A stretch of 55,899 nt of DNA from Halopseudomonas aestusnigri (GTDB lineage: Bacteria; Pseudomonadota; Gammaproteobacteria; Pseudomonadales; Pseudomonadaceae), in the NCBI RefSeq assembly GCF_002197985.1, contig NZ_NBYK01000013.1, positions 41,178 to 97,076 of the forward strand, read 5' to 3'. Positions 47,847 to 55,899 of the stretch are shown in pieces; position 1 is the stretch's first letter; each line of letters starts with the position of its first letter. Made by a program: the position numbers and the translations under genes. The notes beneath the pieces were generated by a model that was given only the letters and a program-made list of their open reading frames with translations, did no database searches and was not told the origin of the DNA.

Positions 47847-50723
47847 TCAGCTGGTTGCCAATGACTCACGAGAGCGTCCCAGCGCGGCCGCTTCAACCGG
47901 GCGACCAAACAGGTAGCCCTGAAACACCTCACAGCCGCTGTCGACCAGAAAACGCATCTGCTCGACGGTTTCCACGCCCTCGGCCACGACGCCCAAACCG
48001 AGCGTTCGCCCCAGCGCCACAATGGTGCCGGCTATCGCCGCGTCGTTGGCGTCGGTGAGAATGTGGTCGATAAAGGACTTGTCGATCTTCAGCTGATCCA
48101 GCGGCAGTCGCTTGAGATAACTGAGCGAGGAATAACCGGTGCCAAAATCATCCAGCGAGAAACGGATACCCATCTGTCGCAGGGTGCGCATCTTGCCGAT
48201 GGTACGCGGCAGGTTGTCCTGCAGCATGCTCTCGGTCAACTCCATGCGCAGCCTGGCAGCAGGTGCGCCCGTGGCGTCGATGACAGCGGTTACCTGATCG
48301 ACAAACTCGACCTGATTCAGCTGCCTGGCACTGACGTTAACGGCGATATGCCAGTGGGCGCGCTCCGGGTCCTGTGCCCAGCTGACCAACTGACGGCAGG
48401 CCGTTTCCAGCACCCATTGACCTATCGGCAGGATCAGCCCGCTGTCCTCGGCCAGCGGAATGAAGGTGGCCGGCGAGACCATGCCACGCTGGGGGTGCTG
48501 CCAGCGGATAAGGGCCTCGACACCCAGTATCCGCTGCTGCCCGTCCACTACCGGCTGATAGAACAGGCAGAACTCATGGTTCTCCAGCGCCTGACGCAGG
48601 TCGCGCAGCAGCATCGCGCGCGCCACCACCTCGGTCTGCATCGCCGGATCAAAGAAGCATACCTGATCACGACCCGCATCCTTGGCCCGATACATCGCCA
48701 TGTCAGCCTGTTTGACCAGCTCCTCCGGCTGGTCATCGATCAGTGAGAACAGCGTGACGCCGATACTTGGTGACACACCCAGCTGCAGACTGCTGAGCTG
48801 ATAGGGCTCACCCAGCCGCTGACGAATGTGCTCTGCGCGCGCGGCGACCCGGGCGATGACCTGGTCCAGATCACTGCCCAGGTCTTCAAACAGCAGCACA
48901 AACTCGTCCCCACCCAGCCGGGTCACGGTGTCCACGTCACGAACCACTTGCTGCAGCCGTCCGGCGACCTGACACAGCAGTGCGTCTCCCTGGGCATGAC
49001 CAAGGGTATCGTTGATCTCCTTGAAGTTATCCAGATCGATCATCAACACCGCACCGTAACTGCCGCTGCGCACAGCCTTGCGGGTCGCCTGCAACAGGCG
49101 TTCGGTCATCAGCCGGCGATTGGGCAGGCCGGTCAACTCATCGTGCAGAGCGATATGCAGTGCCTGCGCTTCAGCCTGCTTGCGCTTGGTAATATCGGCG
49201 CGGATGGCGATATATTGCTCCGGCAGGCCGTTGTCACCGACAAAGGGCACAATGGTGGTCTGCACCCAATACAGCGAGCCATCTTTCGCCCGGTTGCAGA
49301 CCTCGCCATTCCAGACCTCGCCGTGGGTAATGGTGCGCCAGAGGTCGTCGAAGAACTCCCGCGGATGAGTCCTCGAGTTGAGCAGGCTGTGGGTCCGCCC
49401 GATCAGCTCGTCGCGGGCGTATTGGGAGATCGCGCAGAACTTGTCGTTGACCTTGGTAATCACGCCACGCGCATCAGTGAACGCAACAATGGCATGGGCG
49501 TCCAGTGCCAGCCGAATATCACTGTTCTCGCGCATCGACAGCTCCAGCTTTTGCAGGTTCCGCTCGCGCTCCGTGGTATCGGTAAAGATCGCCATGACGC
49601 CGTCGCCATCAGGCACCACAATGGCATGACCATGGCGCAGCTCCCCCTGCGGCGCGCAGTAAGCGCCATCAAGCTGTCCACGCTCACCGCGCAGTGCATT
49701 GCGCAGCAATGGCAACAGCTGCCCAAAAAGATCAGCATTGATCGCCCGCTCAAATGGCCGCCCCGTCTCGGCAGCGGCATCGCTGAGAAAGGTGCGTTCG
49801 AAGGCCGGATTGCAAAAGCGGATCGCCAGACTCGGATCCAGCCGCACCACACCGACCGGCAGATTTTGCATCAACCTGTTCAGGTCCTGCTCCCGGGCCT
49901 GCGCAAGCTCGGTCGTTCTGCTTAGCAGCCTGTAGGGCTCATGCACCGCGACGATAAATGCTGCCCGATAGATAAAGATGTAGGCCAGCACCTTGTAGAA
50001 GTGCCCCAGCAGGCTGATGGCGTCAGACGGATCGACATAGCCGGTAAATGCCAGTTCACCCACCCCCATGACAAAGCTTGCCAGGCCGAGCCAGAGGAAG
50101 CGCACATTGCGTTCGCGGCGGAAACGGGTGAACAGCCAGCCGGACAGCACCAGATTGGCTGCACACAGAGCGTATTCAATCCGAGCCTTGAACGCTGTGA
50201 CACCCTGCCCCGGCACAAAGGTATCCGGCAGCAGATGCAAGGCATATACACCCGTCAGCAACAATCCGGCGAACAGCAGCAGCGCAGCCGCCAGCCAGCG
50301 CAACGGTGTGCCGTGAAAGCGCACTCCGGCAGCAACCAGCAGCAACGACAAAGCCTCGATAAAGCGCCCTGCCAGCCAGAAAAAGATGGAGAGTTCGACG
50401 CTGCCATCCACGATCAGTGACGGCATGCCTTCATACGCCAGGGCATGGGCCAGATCGCTGGCCGCCACAAGGCTGAAACCAAAGATCAATACATTGGCCC
50501 GCGGCAAGTCCCGTTTACCCAGCGACCCCCAGGCGATAGCGACAACCATCACCGACACAACAACGGCGACCAGCTCCAGCAACAGGTGAAGGGAAACGTA
50601 GTCCTGCGGCCGCTCGACAAAAAGCGGGATGCGAGGAAGAGACAGGGCAACGACCATCAATGCAGCCGACACCAGGCACGCAAGCATCGCGAACCGCCAC
50701 TTAGGGTCACCACCAGGATGCAT
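47847..50723 (-). CDS. MASE3-like membrane GGDEF-EAL protein with PAS domains
   Basis: 958 residues. Membrane sensor segment (about 10-275) resembling MASE3 (LHLLLELVAVVVSVMVVAIAW; AHALAYEGMPSLIVDGS), two PAS-like domains (about 290-395 and 405-525), GGDEF (about 535-700) and EAL (about 715-955). GGDEF is intact at 604-608 with an RDVD inhibitory site five residues before it. The EAL motif is intact (E736-A-L), with DDFGTGYSSL and LKIDKSF present. Start at ATG 50723 with GGAG seven bases upstream. Likely a dual c-di-GMP enzyme responding to a membrane or PAS signal; the signal is unknown. Confidence 0.92.
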   Translation of the reverse strand: MHPGGDPKWRFAMLACLVSAALMVVALSLPRIPLFVERPQDYVSLHLLLELVAVVVSVMVVAIAWGSLGKRDLPRANVLIFGFSLVAASDLAHALAYEGMPSLIVDGSVELSIFFWLAGRFIEALSLLLVAAGVRFHGTPLRWLAAALLLFAGLLLTGVYALHLLPDTFVPGQGVTAFKARIEYALCAANLVLSGWLFTRFRRERNVRFLWLGLASFVMGVGELAFTGYVDPSDAISLLGHFYKVLAYIFIYRAAFIVAVHEPYRLLSRTTELAQAREQDLNRLMQNLPVGVVRLDPSLAIRFCNPAFERTFLSDAAAETGRPFERAINADLFGQLLPLLRNALRGERGQLDGAYCAPQGELRHGHAIVVPDGDGVMAIFTDTTERERNLQKLELSMRENSDIRLALDAHAIVAFTDARGVITKVNDKFCAISQYARDELIGRTHSLLNSRTHPREFFDDLWRTITHGEVWNGEVCNRAKDGSLYWVQTTIVPFVGDNGLPEQYIAIRADITKRKQAEAQALHIALHDELTGLPNRRLMTERLLQATRKAVRSGSYGAVLMIDLDNFKEINDTLGHAQGDALLCQVAGRLQQVVRDVDTVTRLGGDEFVLLFEDLGSDLDQVIARVAARAEHIRQRLGEPYQLSSLQLGVSPSIGVTLFSLIDDQPEELVKQADMAMYRAKDAGRDQVCFFDPAMQTEVVARAMLLRDLRQALENHEFCLFYQPVVDGQQRILGVEALIRWQHPQRGMVSPATFIPLAEDSGLILPIGQWVLETACRQLVSWAQDPERAHWHIAVNVSARQLNQVEFVDQVTAVIDATGAPAARLRMELTESMLQDNLPRTIGKMRTLRQMGIRFSLDDFGTGYSSLSYLKRLPLDQLKIDKSFIDHILTDANDAAIAGTIVALGRTLGLGVVAEGVETVEQMRFLVDSGCEVFQGYLFGRPVEAAALGRSRESLATS

Positions 50724-50922
50724 TCGAATACTCCGCAAAGCCAGACAGCTGCAGCGCCCGTCGCAGCCGGGTTACGCAAGACACAAGCAATGACAGCCCG
50801 CCTGACGGGCCACCATTGATGCCCAGTTGCACTGGCGTATCGCCGCCGGGCGGCGGTGCTTCCGAGCACGCCAAGGGTCGGGCAGTTCCGATCTGCCTCT
50901 TGCAACAACCGCTGAAAAACAA

Positions 50923-50952
50923 AAAAGGCCTGCGATTTCTCGCAAGCCTTTT
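50923..50952 (-). terminator. Terminator belonging to the original tRNA-Thr locus
   Basis: Hairpin arms AAAAGGC-TGCGA and TCGCA-GCCTTTT with small asymmetries and a TTTC loop lie directly downstream (minus strand) of the tRNA 3' fragment, followed by a run of T on the minus strand. It is the probable terminator of the tRNA gene before island insertion. Confidence 0.75.
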
Positions 50953-50958
50953 GTGTTG

Positions 50959-51005
50959 TGGTGCCGGCACCAAGAGTCGAACTCGGGACCTACTGATTAC
51001 AAGTC
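50959..51005 (-). other. 3' remnant of tRNA-Thr(UGU), attachment site of a genomic island
   Basis: Read on the minus strand this gives the 3' half of a tRNA: GACTTGTAATCAG (anticodon arm with TGT), a five-base variable loop, the T arm CCGAG-TTCGACT-CTTGG, the acceptor strand and CCA. It stops abruptly after the anticodon stem, and no D arm or 5' acceptor follows to the right. This is the direct repeat left when an integrase inserts at a tRNA 3' end. The intact tRNA-Thr and integrase should lie at the far right end of the island, outside the window. The 430-base gap 50724-51154 otherwise holds only the terminator and TGTACC repeats. Confidence 0.8.
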
Positions 51006-51125
51006 GCTAGATGTTACGCCAAGGCCCGTAAAGTCTAGGCTAGTGTTGCCGAGGGTACAATAGGGTTAACTAGTTGTTTATGCTTGGTTTTCACGAGTTT
51101 TCCTAAGATCGCAAAAACTGGGCAC

Positions 51126-51166
51126 TGTACCGCTACTGTACCTTTTTGCTGTACCTATTTTGTACC
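51126..51166 (+). repeat. Four spaced TGTACC repeats, possible integrase arm sites
   Basis: TGTACC occurs at 51126, 51137, 51150 and 51161, spaced 11, 13 and 11 bases, about 120 bases inside the island from the tRNA remnant. Repeats in helical phase beside an attachment site resemble arm-type integrase sites. Function is inferred. The last copies overlap the end of the lipoprotein gene. Confidence 0.5.
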
Positions 51167-51529
51167 TTTTGAGGGTGTGAACGGCTTCCAGGTTCTTGGC
51201 ATTCCGGCCGCGCCTAGACCAGCAAATCCCTGACAGCTTTTGCTCAGGCAATCCAGGCTCTCTTCATCAACGCCCAGACCACAGACGAAAACAGCAGGGC
51301 CGTTTGAAAGAACCAGCTTTCCCTCCCGGACATCTGCATCAAAATCATCGGCCCGCTTGATGTCACCTCTCATCCGGCCGATAGATTCAATCCGAGCGTT
51401 ATTCCCGTTCACAGTCATAACGACGTAGATACCCATGCAATTATCTCCTGCATAGCTACCGTTGAACTCACCTGTACATCCAATGAGCCAAAAGCAGGCA
51501 CCGACGATTGCAACATAGTGTTTGAGCAT
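51155..51529 (-). CDS. Small putative lipoprotein of unknown function
   Basis: 124 residues from ATG 51529 (GAGG eight bases upstream). It has a hydrophobic signal and lipobox LIGC near residues 14-17, then a short soluble domain with several cysteines (DNCMGIYVV; VFVCGLG; SLDCLSKSCQG) that could form disulfides. I do not recognise the family. First gene inside the island, on the opposite strand to the helicase. An open extension of 11 codons upstream is less likely. Confidence 0.65.
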   Translation of the reverse strand: MLKHYVAIVGACFWLIGCTGEFNGSYAGDNCMGIYVVMTVNGNNARIESIGRMRGDIKRADDFDADVREGKLVLSNGPAVFVCGLGVDEESLDCLSKSCQGFAGLGAAGMPRTWKPFTPSKGTK

Positions 51530-51670
51530 AACGACTTCCTCACCGTGGCTGTAGGCTCTCAATACCTAGTACCTAGCTGGCGTGTCAGAAGCTCGCCGGC
51601 AGGCGAAATGCTGGCAATCTAAACTGCGCAAATTGAGGGAATAGCATGGCCTCCAGGATCGACTAAGTTA

Positions 51671-53194
51671 TTACTTGTCAGCCTGGCTACTCGACACAGA
51701 AGCTTGCGGGCCAACGCCCTGTTGCTGCTCTAGCACCTCCTTAGCGACCTCTTCGATATAGTCGAAGACATGGTCCGGTACGGCGTACTTATACTGCTTG
51801 CGGCGGTTGATGGAGACCTTTCCGTCGTTGCTCAGGCACATCATTACTAAGCTGGCGAGATCGCTGCCGCGCACGTCGAATCGTTCATCTACGCGCCGAT
51901 AGACGGTGTCGTAGGACGCTAAGAAAGCAGTTTCTTTCTGGAGCTCCTCCTCTAGGGCTAGCTGAGCCATTTTCAAAGTGAATATCACGCTCGGGGTTGC
52001 ATCCCAATATCGGTAGATAGCGTCGACGCCATTGAAGGTAAAGTCGTATTGACCGTAGTCGATCCACCGAACCTCCCAAAACTCGCGCGCATGACGCGAA
52101 AAGGTCTGCAGGGCCTCCAGGTACTGCCTTTCTTGCCGTTTCATAGCGACAGACACAGGCAGGAGCAGTCCGTTATCCAGTGCTCCAGCCCGGCAGAGCG
52201 CCTGATGAATTAAAAACCGCGACAAACGTCCATTTCCATCCATAAAGGGATGATTGAAAACGAAGCCGAAAGAGATAACGCCGGCGGCCACGAGCGGATC
52301 AATTCGGTTAGGAGCCTCATTTGCAAACTGCATTAGGCTATCCATTAGCTCCCGACAAAGATCCGGTGGAGGTGGTAGATAGGTCACACCTGCAGCACCC
52401 TGCGCGCCGTCCGATAGGTAGTTCTGTTCGTGACGGAATGCACCTGCACGATCTAACGGGTTTGAAACGACTGCATTCTGCAATTGGACCAAATAATCCT
52501 CTGTCAAAGAATGCCGGTCATGAGCCTGGCGCAGCAGTTGGATGAATCGACGCGACTTGTCTTCAGTGGGGGCCTCACGCTCGATAGCAAAAGAGTCCTT
52601 GGTCTCGTGTAGGTATGCCCAGTTAATCGCCCGATCCATGACAGTCGGAGGCAGAGACTCAATGAACTCCTTGGCCCGACTGAGTATGTCGTGGTCCAGC
52701 AGCGCGGAGAGCTCTTTGGTCCGCTCAACTGTGGCACAGTATGTGAGGTCCCCAAGACCATTAAATTCAATGCGCCATTTGGAGCTCCGCTTGCCGGTCA
52801 TGGTTACATACTTTTCTGGCTCGTAAAGCGGCGCGTAGCCGGCGCGGACCGGAGCATGCTGGCCGAGTTGGCGGCCGGTAAACTCCTCCCACAGGTAGCA
52901 TGCTTTACGTATGTAAATGCCGTTGGGTGACGCCTGATAGGCTGTCTCCAACTCCTCTGAAGGAATCATCGGCAGAGCCTGGGCCAGTACGGCCAGATTG
53001 ATTCCTTCATGTTTGAGGGCAAAGAGCATATGACCCAGTGAGTCTCCCACGTCAGGTACGAGGTTCTGCGGGACAGCGAGAAGGTTTCCGATTCTTTCAA
53101 TCCGGGTCACAGGACGTACAACAGCCGGACATTTGAGCGGAACTGCGGAAAGCTGCAGCTGCTCAATGAGATGGTTGTAGCCGACGGAGCTCAT
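51671..53194 (-). CDS. Fic domain protein
   Basis: 507-residue Fic-family protein. The active motif HPFMDGNGRLSR begins at His315 and matches HxFx[D/E]GNGRxxR fully, so AMP- or other nucleotidyl transfer to a protein hydroxyl is plausible. About 200 N-terminal residues precede the Fic core and a C-terminal segment (about 420-480; SLVMMCLSNDGKVSIN) looks like a winged helix, as in Fic proteins that bind DNA. No clear inhibitory-helix motif was found and no antitoxin gene is adjacent, so toxin status is open. Start at ATG 53194 with AGGA seven bases upstream. Confidence 0.88.
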   Translation of the reverse strand: MSSVGYNHLIEQLQLSAVPLKCPAVVRPVTRIERIGNLLAVPQNLVPDVGDSLGHMLFALKHEGINLAVLAQALPMIPSEELETAYQASPNGIYIRKACYLWEEFTGRQLGQHAPVRAGYAPLYEPEKYVTMTGKRSSKWRIEFNGLGDLTYCATVERTKELSALLDHDILSRAKEFIESLPPTVMDRAINWAYLHETKDSFAIEREAPTEDKSRRFIQLLRQAHDRHSLTEDYLVQLQNAVVSNPLDRAGAFRHEQNYLSDGAQGAAGVTYLPPPPDLCRELMDSLMQFANEAPNRIDPLVAAGVISFGFVFNHPFMDGNGRLSRFLIHQALCRAGALDNGLLLPVSVAMKRQERQYLEALQTFSRHAREFWEVRWIDYGQYDFTFNGVDAIYRYWDATPSVIFTLKMAQLALEEELQKETAFLASYDTVYRRVDERFDVRGSDLASLVMMCLSNDGKVSINRRKQYKYAVPDHVFDYIEEVAKEVLEQQQGVGPQASVSSSQADK

Positions 53195-53224
53195 CACAAA
53201 ATCCTTTCTTAGGTAACGGCATCG

Positions 53225-53255
53225 AATATTTTCTTAACCTCCCCAAGAAAATATT
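53225..53255. repeat. Perfect inverted repeat upstream of fic
   Basis: Arms AATATTTTCTT and AAGAAAATATT (11 bp each) flank a 9-base spacer, about 30 bases before the fic start. The left part, GCATCGAATATTTTCTT, recurs at 53341-53357 with one change. Possible operator for autoregulation by the Fic protein's winged-helix segment. Confidence 0.6.
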
Positions 53256-53646
53256 AATTTTTTTCTATTATGCCATTAAAATTTTAATTTTCCGCAAGCG
53301 ATCGCTAAAGGCGGCTAGGAAAGCTGTTGCTAGACCGGTCGCATCAAATATTTTCTTCACTCAGCCATGAAAACCTTAATTTATGCGACACCTCTCAATA
53401 AAACGTTAACTCCCGAGGCTTATTAAGCTGTGGCTCCCCATTGGTCTGTTTGGGCGCGTGACGAACAGATTGAGCCGATAAAAAGCTGAGAGTACTGCAA
53501 TGAAACTATGCCAGCCCCCGGCCCGGGACACCTGAACGCAGCGCCGGTTTCGTCTGAGAAAAATGATCGTAGCGAAACAAATGCGATCAGACGTAGCTTG
53601 CATTTGTTACCCCCGTTTGAGTGGTGACGGCTAGTGGGTCCCGTTA

Positions 53647-53662
53647 TGTTGAGTACTCAACA
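53647..53662. promoter_or_regulatory. 16-bp palindrome upstream of the helicase gene
   Basis: TGTTGAGTACTCAACA is a perfect palindrome ending 33 bases before the preferred ATG of the helicase gene. Position and symmetry fit an operator; the protein's own ribbon-helix-helix-like N-terminus is a candidate binder. Confidence 0.5.
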
Positions 53663-53695
53663 CAACTGATGGCGAACGCCAAAAGGGGGCAAGAA

Positions 53696-55870
53696 ATGCA
53701 TTTGACGAGGATTTCATGCATAGAACCACCGGAAGAGATGCGGAGCAAATGGGCCAGAGAAATCCTGACTGACGCTATTGGGCAAGGACTCACGCCAGCT
53801 ACCGTGTCTTCAGACAGGCTAGTCAGCTTTACGGTAACTCTCCCAACCGACTTGGCCAACGCTTTGGATGAAAAGGCCAGCAGGTTAAATCGCCCAGTTG
53901 CCGAGATTGCAGCAGGGTTTATAGAGAGCGCCAGGGTTAAAATGAACGCTCAGCCCAGCAATGCCGCTACTCCTCATAAGGGCTTAGTCGGTGAGAGTCT
54001 CGTTAGCTCAGGCCTTCGAGCACTAGCCGAAGCTACCTGGAGCGCCGTCAGGAGAAAGAAGATCGCCTTTGCCGAAGCAGCCACCAGCGCCGGCAATGGG
54101 ATGATGCTGGCATCTTTAGCAGCCACCGCTGTAGCACAGGGACAGAAGGTAGTGGTCAGTGCTCCTTTTTCGGTTACTTGGCAGCTGATCGAAGAACTAG
54201 CCGCGATTCCAGAAGCCCTATCCTCGGGATTGGCTTTATTACTAACTCGAGCAGATGTCGTGTCGCCGCTGTTATTGCGCCAGTGGGCCACCGACCGCAA
54301 CAACCAAGAATTACTAGATTGGATTGATGAAGGCGGTAAGCCCCGCGATGAAAGGGCTATCAATGCCGGCAGGGTCCTTGGCATAGAGCTGGGTTGGTTG
54401 CTGGAAGATGCTCTGGAAGTCGCAGGTAATATCCCCGTTGAATCTGTAACTCTCGAGACCAAGATCGGAGCAAAAGGCTGTCCTGCAGTGAAGATGTACG
54501 AGGCAGTCCAATCGCTTGGCGCCCAGGCGTCCATTCAGATCTGCTCTCATGCCTACCTTGCTTCGCACGTTCAACAGCTATTTTTGCGGGCTACGAATAA
54601 TACTACGGCCGCCCAAGCACCTATTGGAGGACTTCTACCCCCCAAGATCGATTTGCTGTTGATTCATGAGGCCCATTTGCTTGAACAAGCCATATCGGCA
54701 GGGTTCGAGCATGAGATCTATTTCAGTACGGTAGCGAAAACCCTCCGAACCTCTACGCTTCCTCGGAAGCGAGCCGCTATAGAGCAAATTGACAAGGCTA
54801 CAGGGCGAATTTCCGAGCTGCTGAAAGAATTACGCTCCGGGGATCGGCGGGACCAGTCGGCTGCAACCGGTCGAATTACAGACTTTGAGGGCTTGCACTC
54901 AAAGATACGAGATCTGGATTCAGCGCTTGAAGGGCTGAAGCCACGGAATAAAGATTATGAGCTCCGAGCTACTATCGAAGCCACCAGAAAAGCCCTTATG
55001 GAGTGCCTCACTGACCATTCCACGGTTCGATTGGAACGGACATCTCTGAGTAAACACCCCCATATCGTAGCAGGTAAGGCCAACCTTGAAACACCACTAG
55101 GCTTCCTTTGGGATCAGGTCGGTGCTGCGGCCCTAGTCTCGGCTACCCTCTATACAGATGGCGCAAGCGGTAATCTGACGCGCTGGAAGCTCCACATACC
55201 CAAAGAACGTGCTGAATACCTACAGCCGATACATCCAGAATGGATCTATCGCACGGTTTTGTACCGTAACGTCCGCACATCAATTCCGCCTAATGACTCC
55301 TCTGAATGGGCCGCAGAGACAGTAGCTCAGGTCCGCCAGATAGCAGCCAATGCCTCTGGCGGGACACTAGTGTTGTGTACATCCAAACTTAATGCCAAGC
55401 AAATTGCCGACGGTCTTGCAGAAGAGCTGGACTCGCGTCTGATTATTCAAAGCCAACACGCAAGTGCAAGTGGTTGTGCTGCGCGATATAGAGCGATGTA
55501 TTTAACCGGGGCAAGGCCCGTATGGATTGCTACAGGAGCCGCCTGGAACGAGTCCCTGCTTAGTGACGTTCGGGCAGACTCAACCGAAAATAATATGGTT
55601 TCAGACCTCGTAATCCCTCGACTGCCCCTTCGGCTGAATCGCTCGCTATCTCACCAACGCAGGGTCGCGATGATGGGAGACACCGTCAACTTGCAAGAGG
55701 CGAATTTGCATTTTCGCCAAGGTCTCGGTCGTTTAATTTGGAAAGTGGGGGCAGGACCCAAAAACCTATGGGTTCTTGACTGCCGGCTTGACCAAAAGAA
55801 ACCCTGGGCCGCTGGCTTCAATAAAACCCTTTCCCTGTATCAGAGCAAACCACGGGTACGAGAAGCCTGA
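53696..55870 (+). CDS. Diverged DinG/XPD-like helicase with N-terminal ribbon-helix-helix-like segment
   Basis: 724 residues from ATG 53696, which has AGGGGG six bases upstream (the frame opens at GTG 53621). Residues about 40-80 (RLVSFTVTLPTDLANALDEK onward) look like a ribbon-helix-helix domain. The helicase core follows: a degenerate Walker A, EAATSAGNGMM, at 127-137 where Asn134 replaces the usual Lys; an altered DEAH box, HEAH, at 324-327; and motif VI QGLGR at 675-679. No four-cysteine Fe-S cluster is seen between motifs I and II. Size and domain order recall Csf4/CasDinG of type IV CRISPR systems, but the neighbours needed to prove this lie beyond the window. A further ATG at 55891 may start the next gene. 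Confidence 0.7.
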   Translation: MHLTRISCIEPPEEMRSKWAREILTDAIGQGLTPATVSSDRLVSFTVTLPTDLANALDEKASRLNRPVAEIAAGFIESARVKMNAQPSNAATPHKGLVGESLVSSGLRALAEATWSAVRRKKIAFAEAATSAGNGMMLASLAATAVAQGQKVVVSAPFSVTWQLIEELAAIPEALSSGLALLLTRADVVSPLLLRQWATDRNNQELLDWIDEGGKPRDERAINAGRVLGIELGWLLEDALEVAGNIPVESVTLETKIGAKGCPAVKMYEAVQSLGAQASIQICSHAYLASHVQQLFLRATNNTTAAQAPIGGLLPPKIDLLLIHEAHLLEQAISAGFEHEIYFSTVAKTLRTSTLPRKRAAIEQIDKATGRISELLKELRSGDRRDQSAATGRITDFEGLHSKIRDLDSALEGLKPRNKDYELRATIEATRKALMECLTDHSTVRLERTSLSKHPHIVAGKANLETPLGFLWDQVGAAALVSATLYTDGASGNLTRWKLHIPKERAEYLQPIHPEWIYRTVLYRNVRTSIPPNDSSEWAAETVAQVRQIAANASGGTLVLCTSKLNAKQIADGLAEELDSRLIIQSQHASASGCAARYRAMYLTGARPVWIATGAAWNESLLSDVRADSTENNMVSDLVIPRLPLRLNRSLSHQRRVAMMGDTVNLQEANLHFRQGLGRLIWKVGAGPKNLWVLDCRLDQKKPWAAGFNKTLSLYQSKPRVREA

Positions 55871-55899
55871 AATCGAGCGCAGCAAACGTTATGGAAGCC

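Larger units (their letters stand above)
53195..53695. other. AT-rich divergent regulatory region between fic and the helicase gene
   Basis: These 500 bases hold no convincing gene. They contain an inverted repeat at 53225-53255, a direct repeat of GCATCrAATATTTTCTT at 53219 and 53341, a 14-bp palindrome ATTAAAATTTTAAT at 53275-53288, a hairpin with 9-bp arms AACAAATGC/GCATTTGTT at 53576-53608, and a 16-bp palindrome at 53647-53662. No CRISPR array is seen. Confidence 0.7.

Noticed and set aside
50827..51063. Open frames spanning the tRNA remnant and its terminator
   Set aside because: They cover the tRNA-Thr fragment and a terminator hairpin and have no protein-like composition or ribosome site; typical false frames at tRNA sites.
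53195..53695. CRISPR array next to the DinG-like helicase
   Set aside because: Looked for because of the Csf4 resemblance. Only scattered palindromes and one 17-bp duplication are present, with no regular repeat-spacer spacing.
53621..53695. GTG 53621 as start of the helicase gene
   Set aside because: It would translate through the 16-bp palindrome and has no good ribosome site, whereas ATG 53696 has AGGGGG six bases upstream.

Overview
The window reads as a chromosome segment of a high-GC gammaproteobacterium of the family Pseudomonadaceae. The pilMNOPQ-aroK-aroB-damX block with a divergent PBP1A gene is the standard Pseudomonas order, and most proteins recall Pseudomonas homologues. A lineage such as Halopseudomonas or Stutzerimonas is an inference. 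The last 5 kb have lower GC, different codon use and foreign-type content.

Layout. (1) 1-7885, minus strand: pilMNOPQ, aroK, aroB and a damX-like SPOR/AAA gene cut by the window edge. (2) 8070-10469: mrcA (PBP1A), divergent. (3) 10424-16517: a LysR regulator facing an acyl-CoA ligase and a single-chain acyl-CoA carboxylase. (4) 16656-22809, minus: cydABXDC, an E. coli-type cytochrome bd oxidase with its 37-residue subunit CydX and its CydDC exporter. (5) 22990-24068: lrgAB. (6) 24254-26779: a membrane GGDEF-EAL protein. (7) 26937-27713: a Tsx-like outer-membrane channel, then a terminator and a REP pair. (8) 27950-33930: two acyl-CoA dehydrogenases, an AraC regulator, and a flavin monooxygenase plus esterase pair. 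(9) 33909-46278: a pyrimidine and nucleoside nitrogen locus. It holds rutR and rutABCDEF, plus a minus-strand operon for an iron/2-oxoglutarate oxygenase, a VOC protein and a BMP-family ABC importer, followed by a YdfG-like reductase. (10) 46321-50723: ppnN and a second MASE3-like GGDEF-EAL protein. (11) From 50959: a 47-bp 3' remnant of tRNA-Thr(UGU) marks the end of a genomic island. The island carries integrase-arm-like repeats, a small lipoprotein, a Fic protein and a diverged DinG-type helicase. It runs past the right edge.

How the genes work together. In region 9, RutA to RutF would open uracil and release its nitrogen, with RutE or the YdfG-like protein reducing malonic semialdehyde. 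No RutG uracil permease is present, and the BMP-type ABC importer probably supplies the substrate. The rutA promoter and the oxygenase-operon promoter share the same parts in the same orientation: an NtrC-type site, a RutR-like pseudo-palindrome and a sigma-54 -24/-12 element, with an identical 75-bp gap between NtrC site and promoter. Each region also has a perfect Anr/Fnr box. This suggests one nitrogen- and oxygen-tuned regulon for the classical Rut pathway and an undefined oxygenase branch.

The two most interesting unknowns are that oxygenase/VOC/importer branch and the island helicase. The helicase has an N-terminal ribbon-helix-helix-like segment, a degenerate Walker A and no Fe-S cysteine cluster. 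It may be a relative of the type IV CRISPR helicase Csf4/CasDinG or part of another island function. No CRISPR array is visible in this window.
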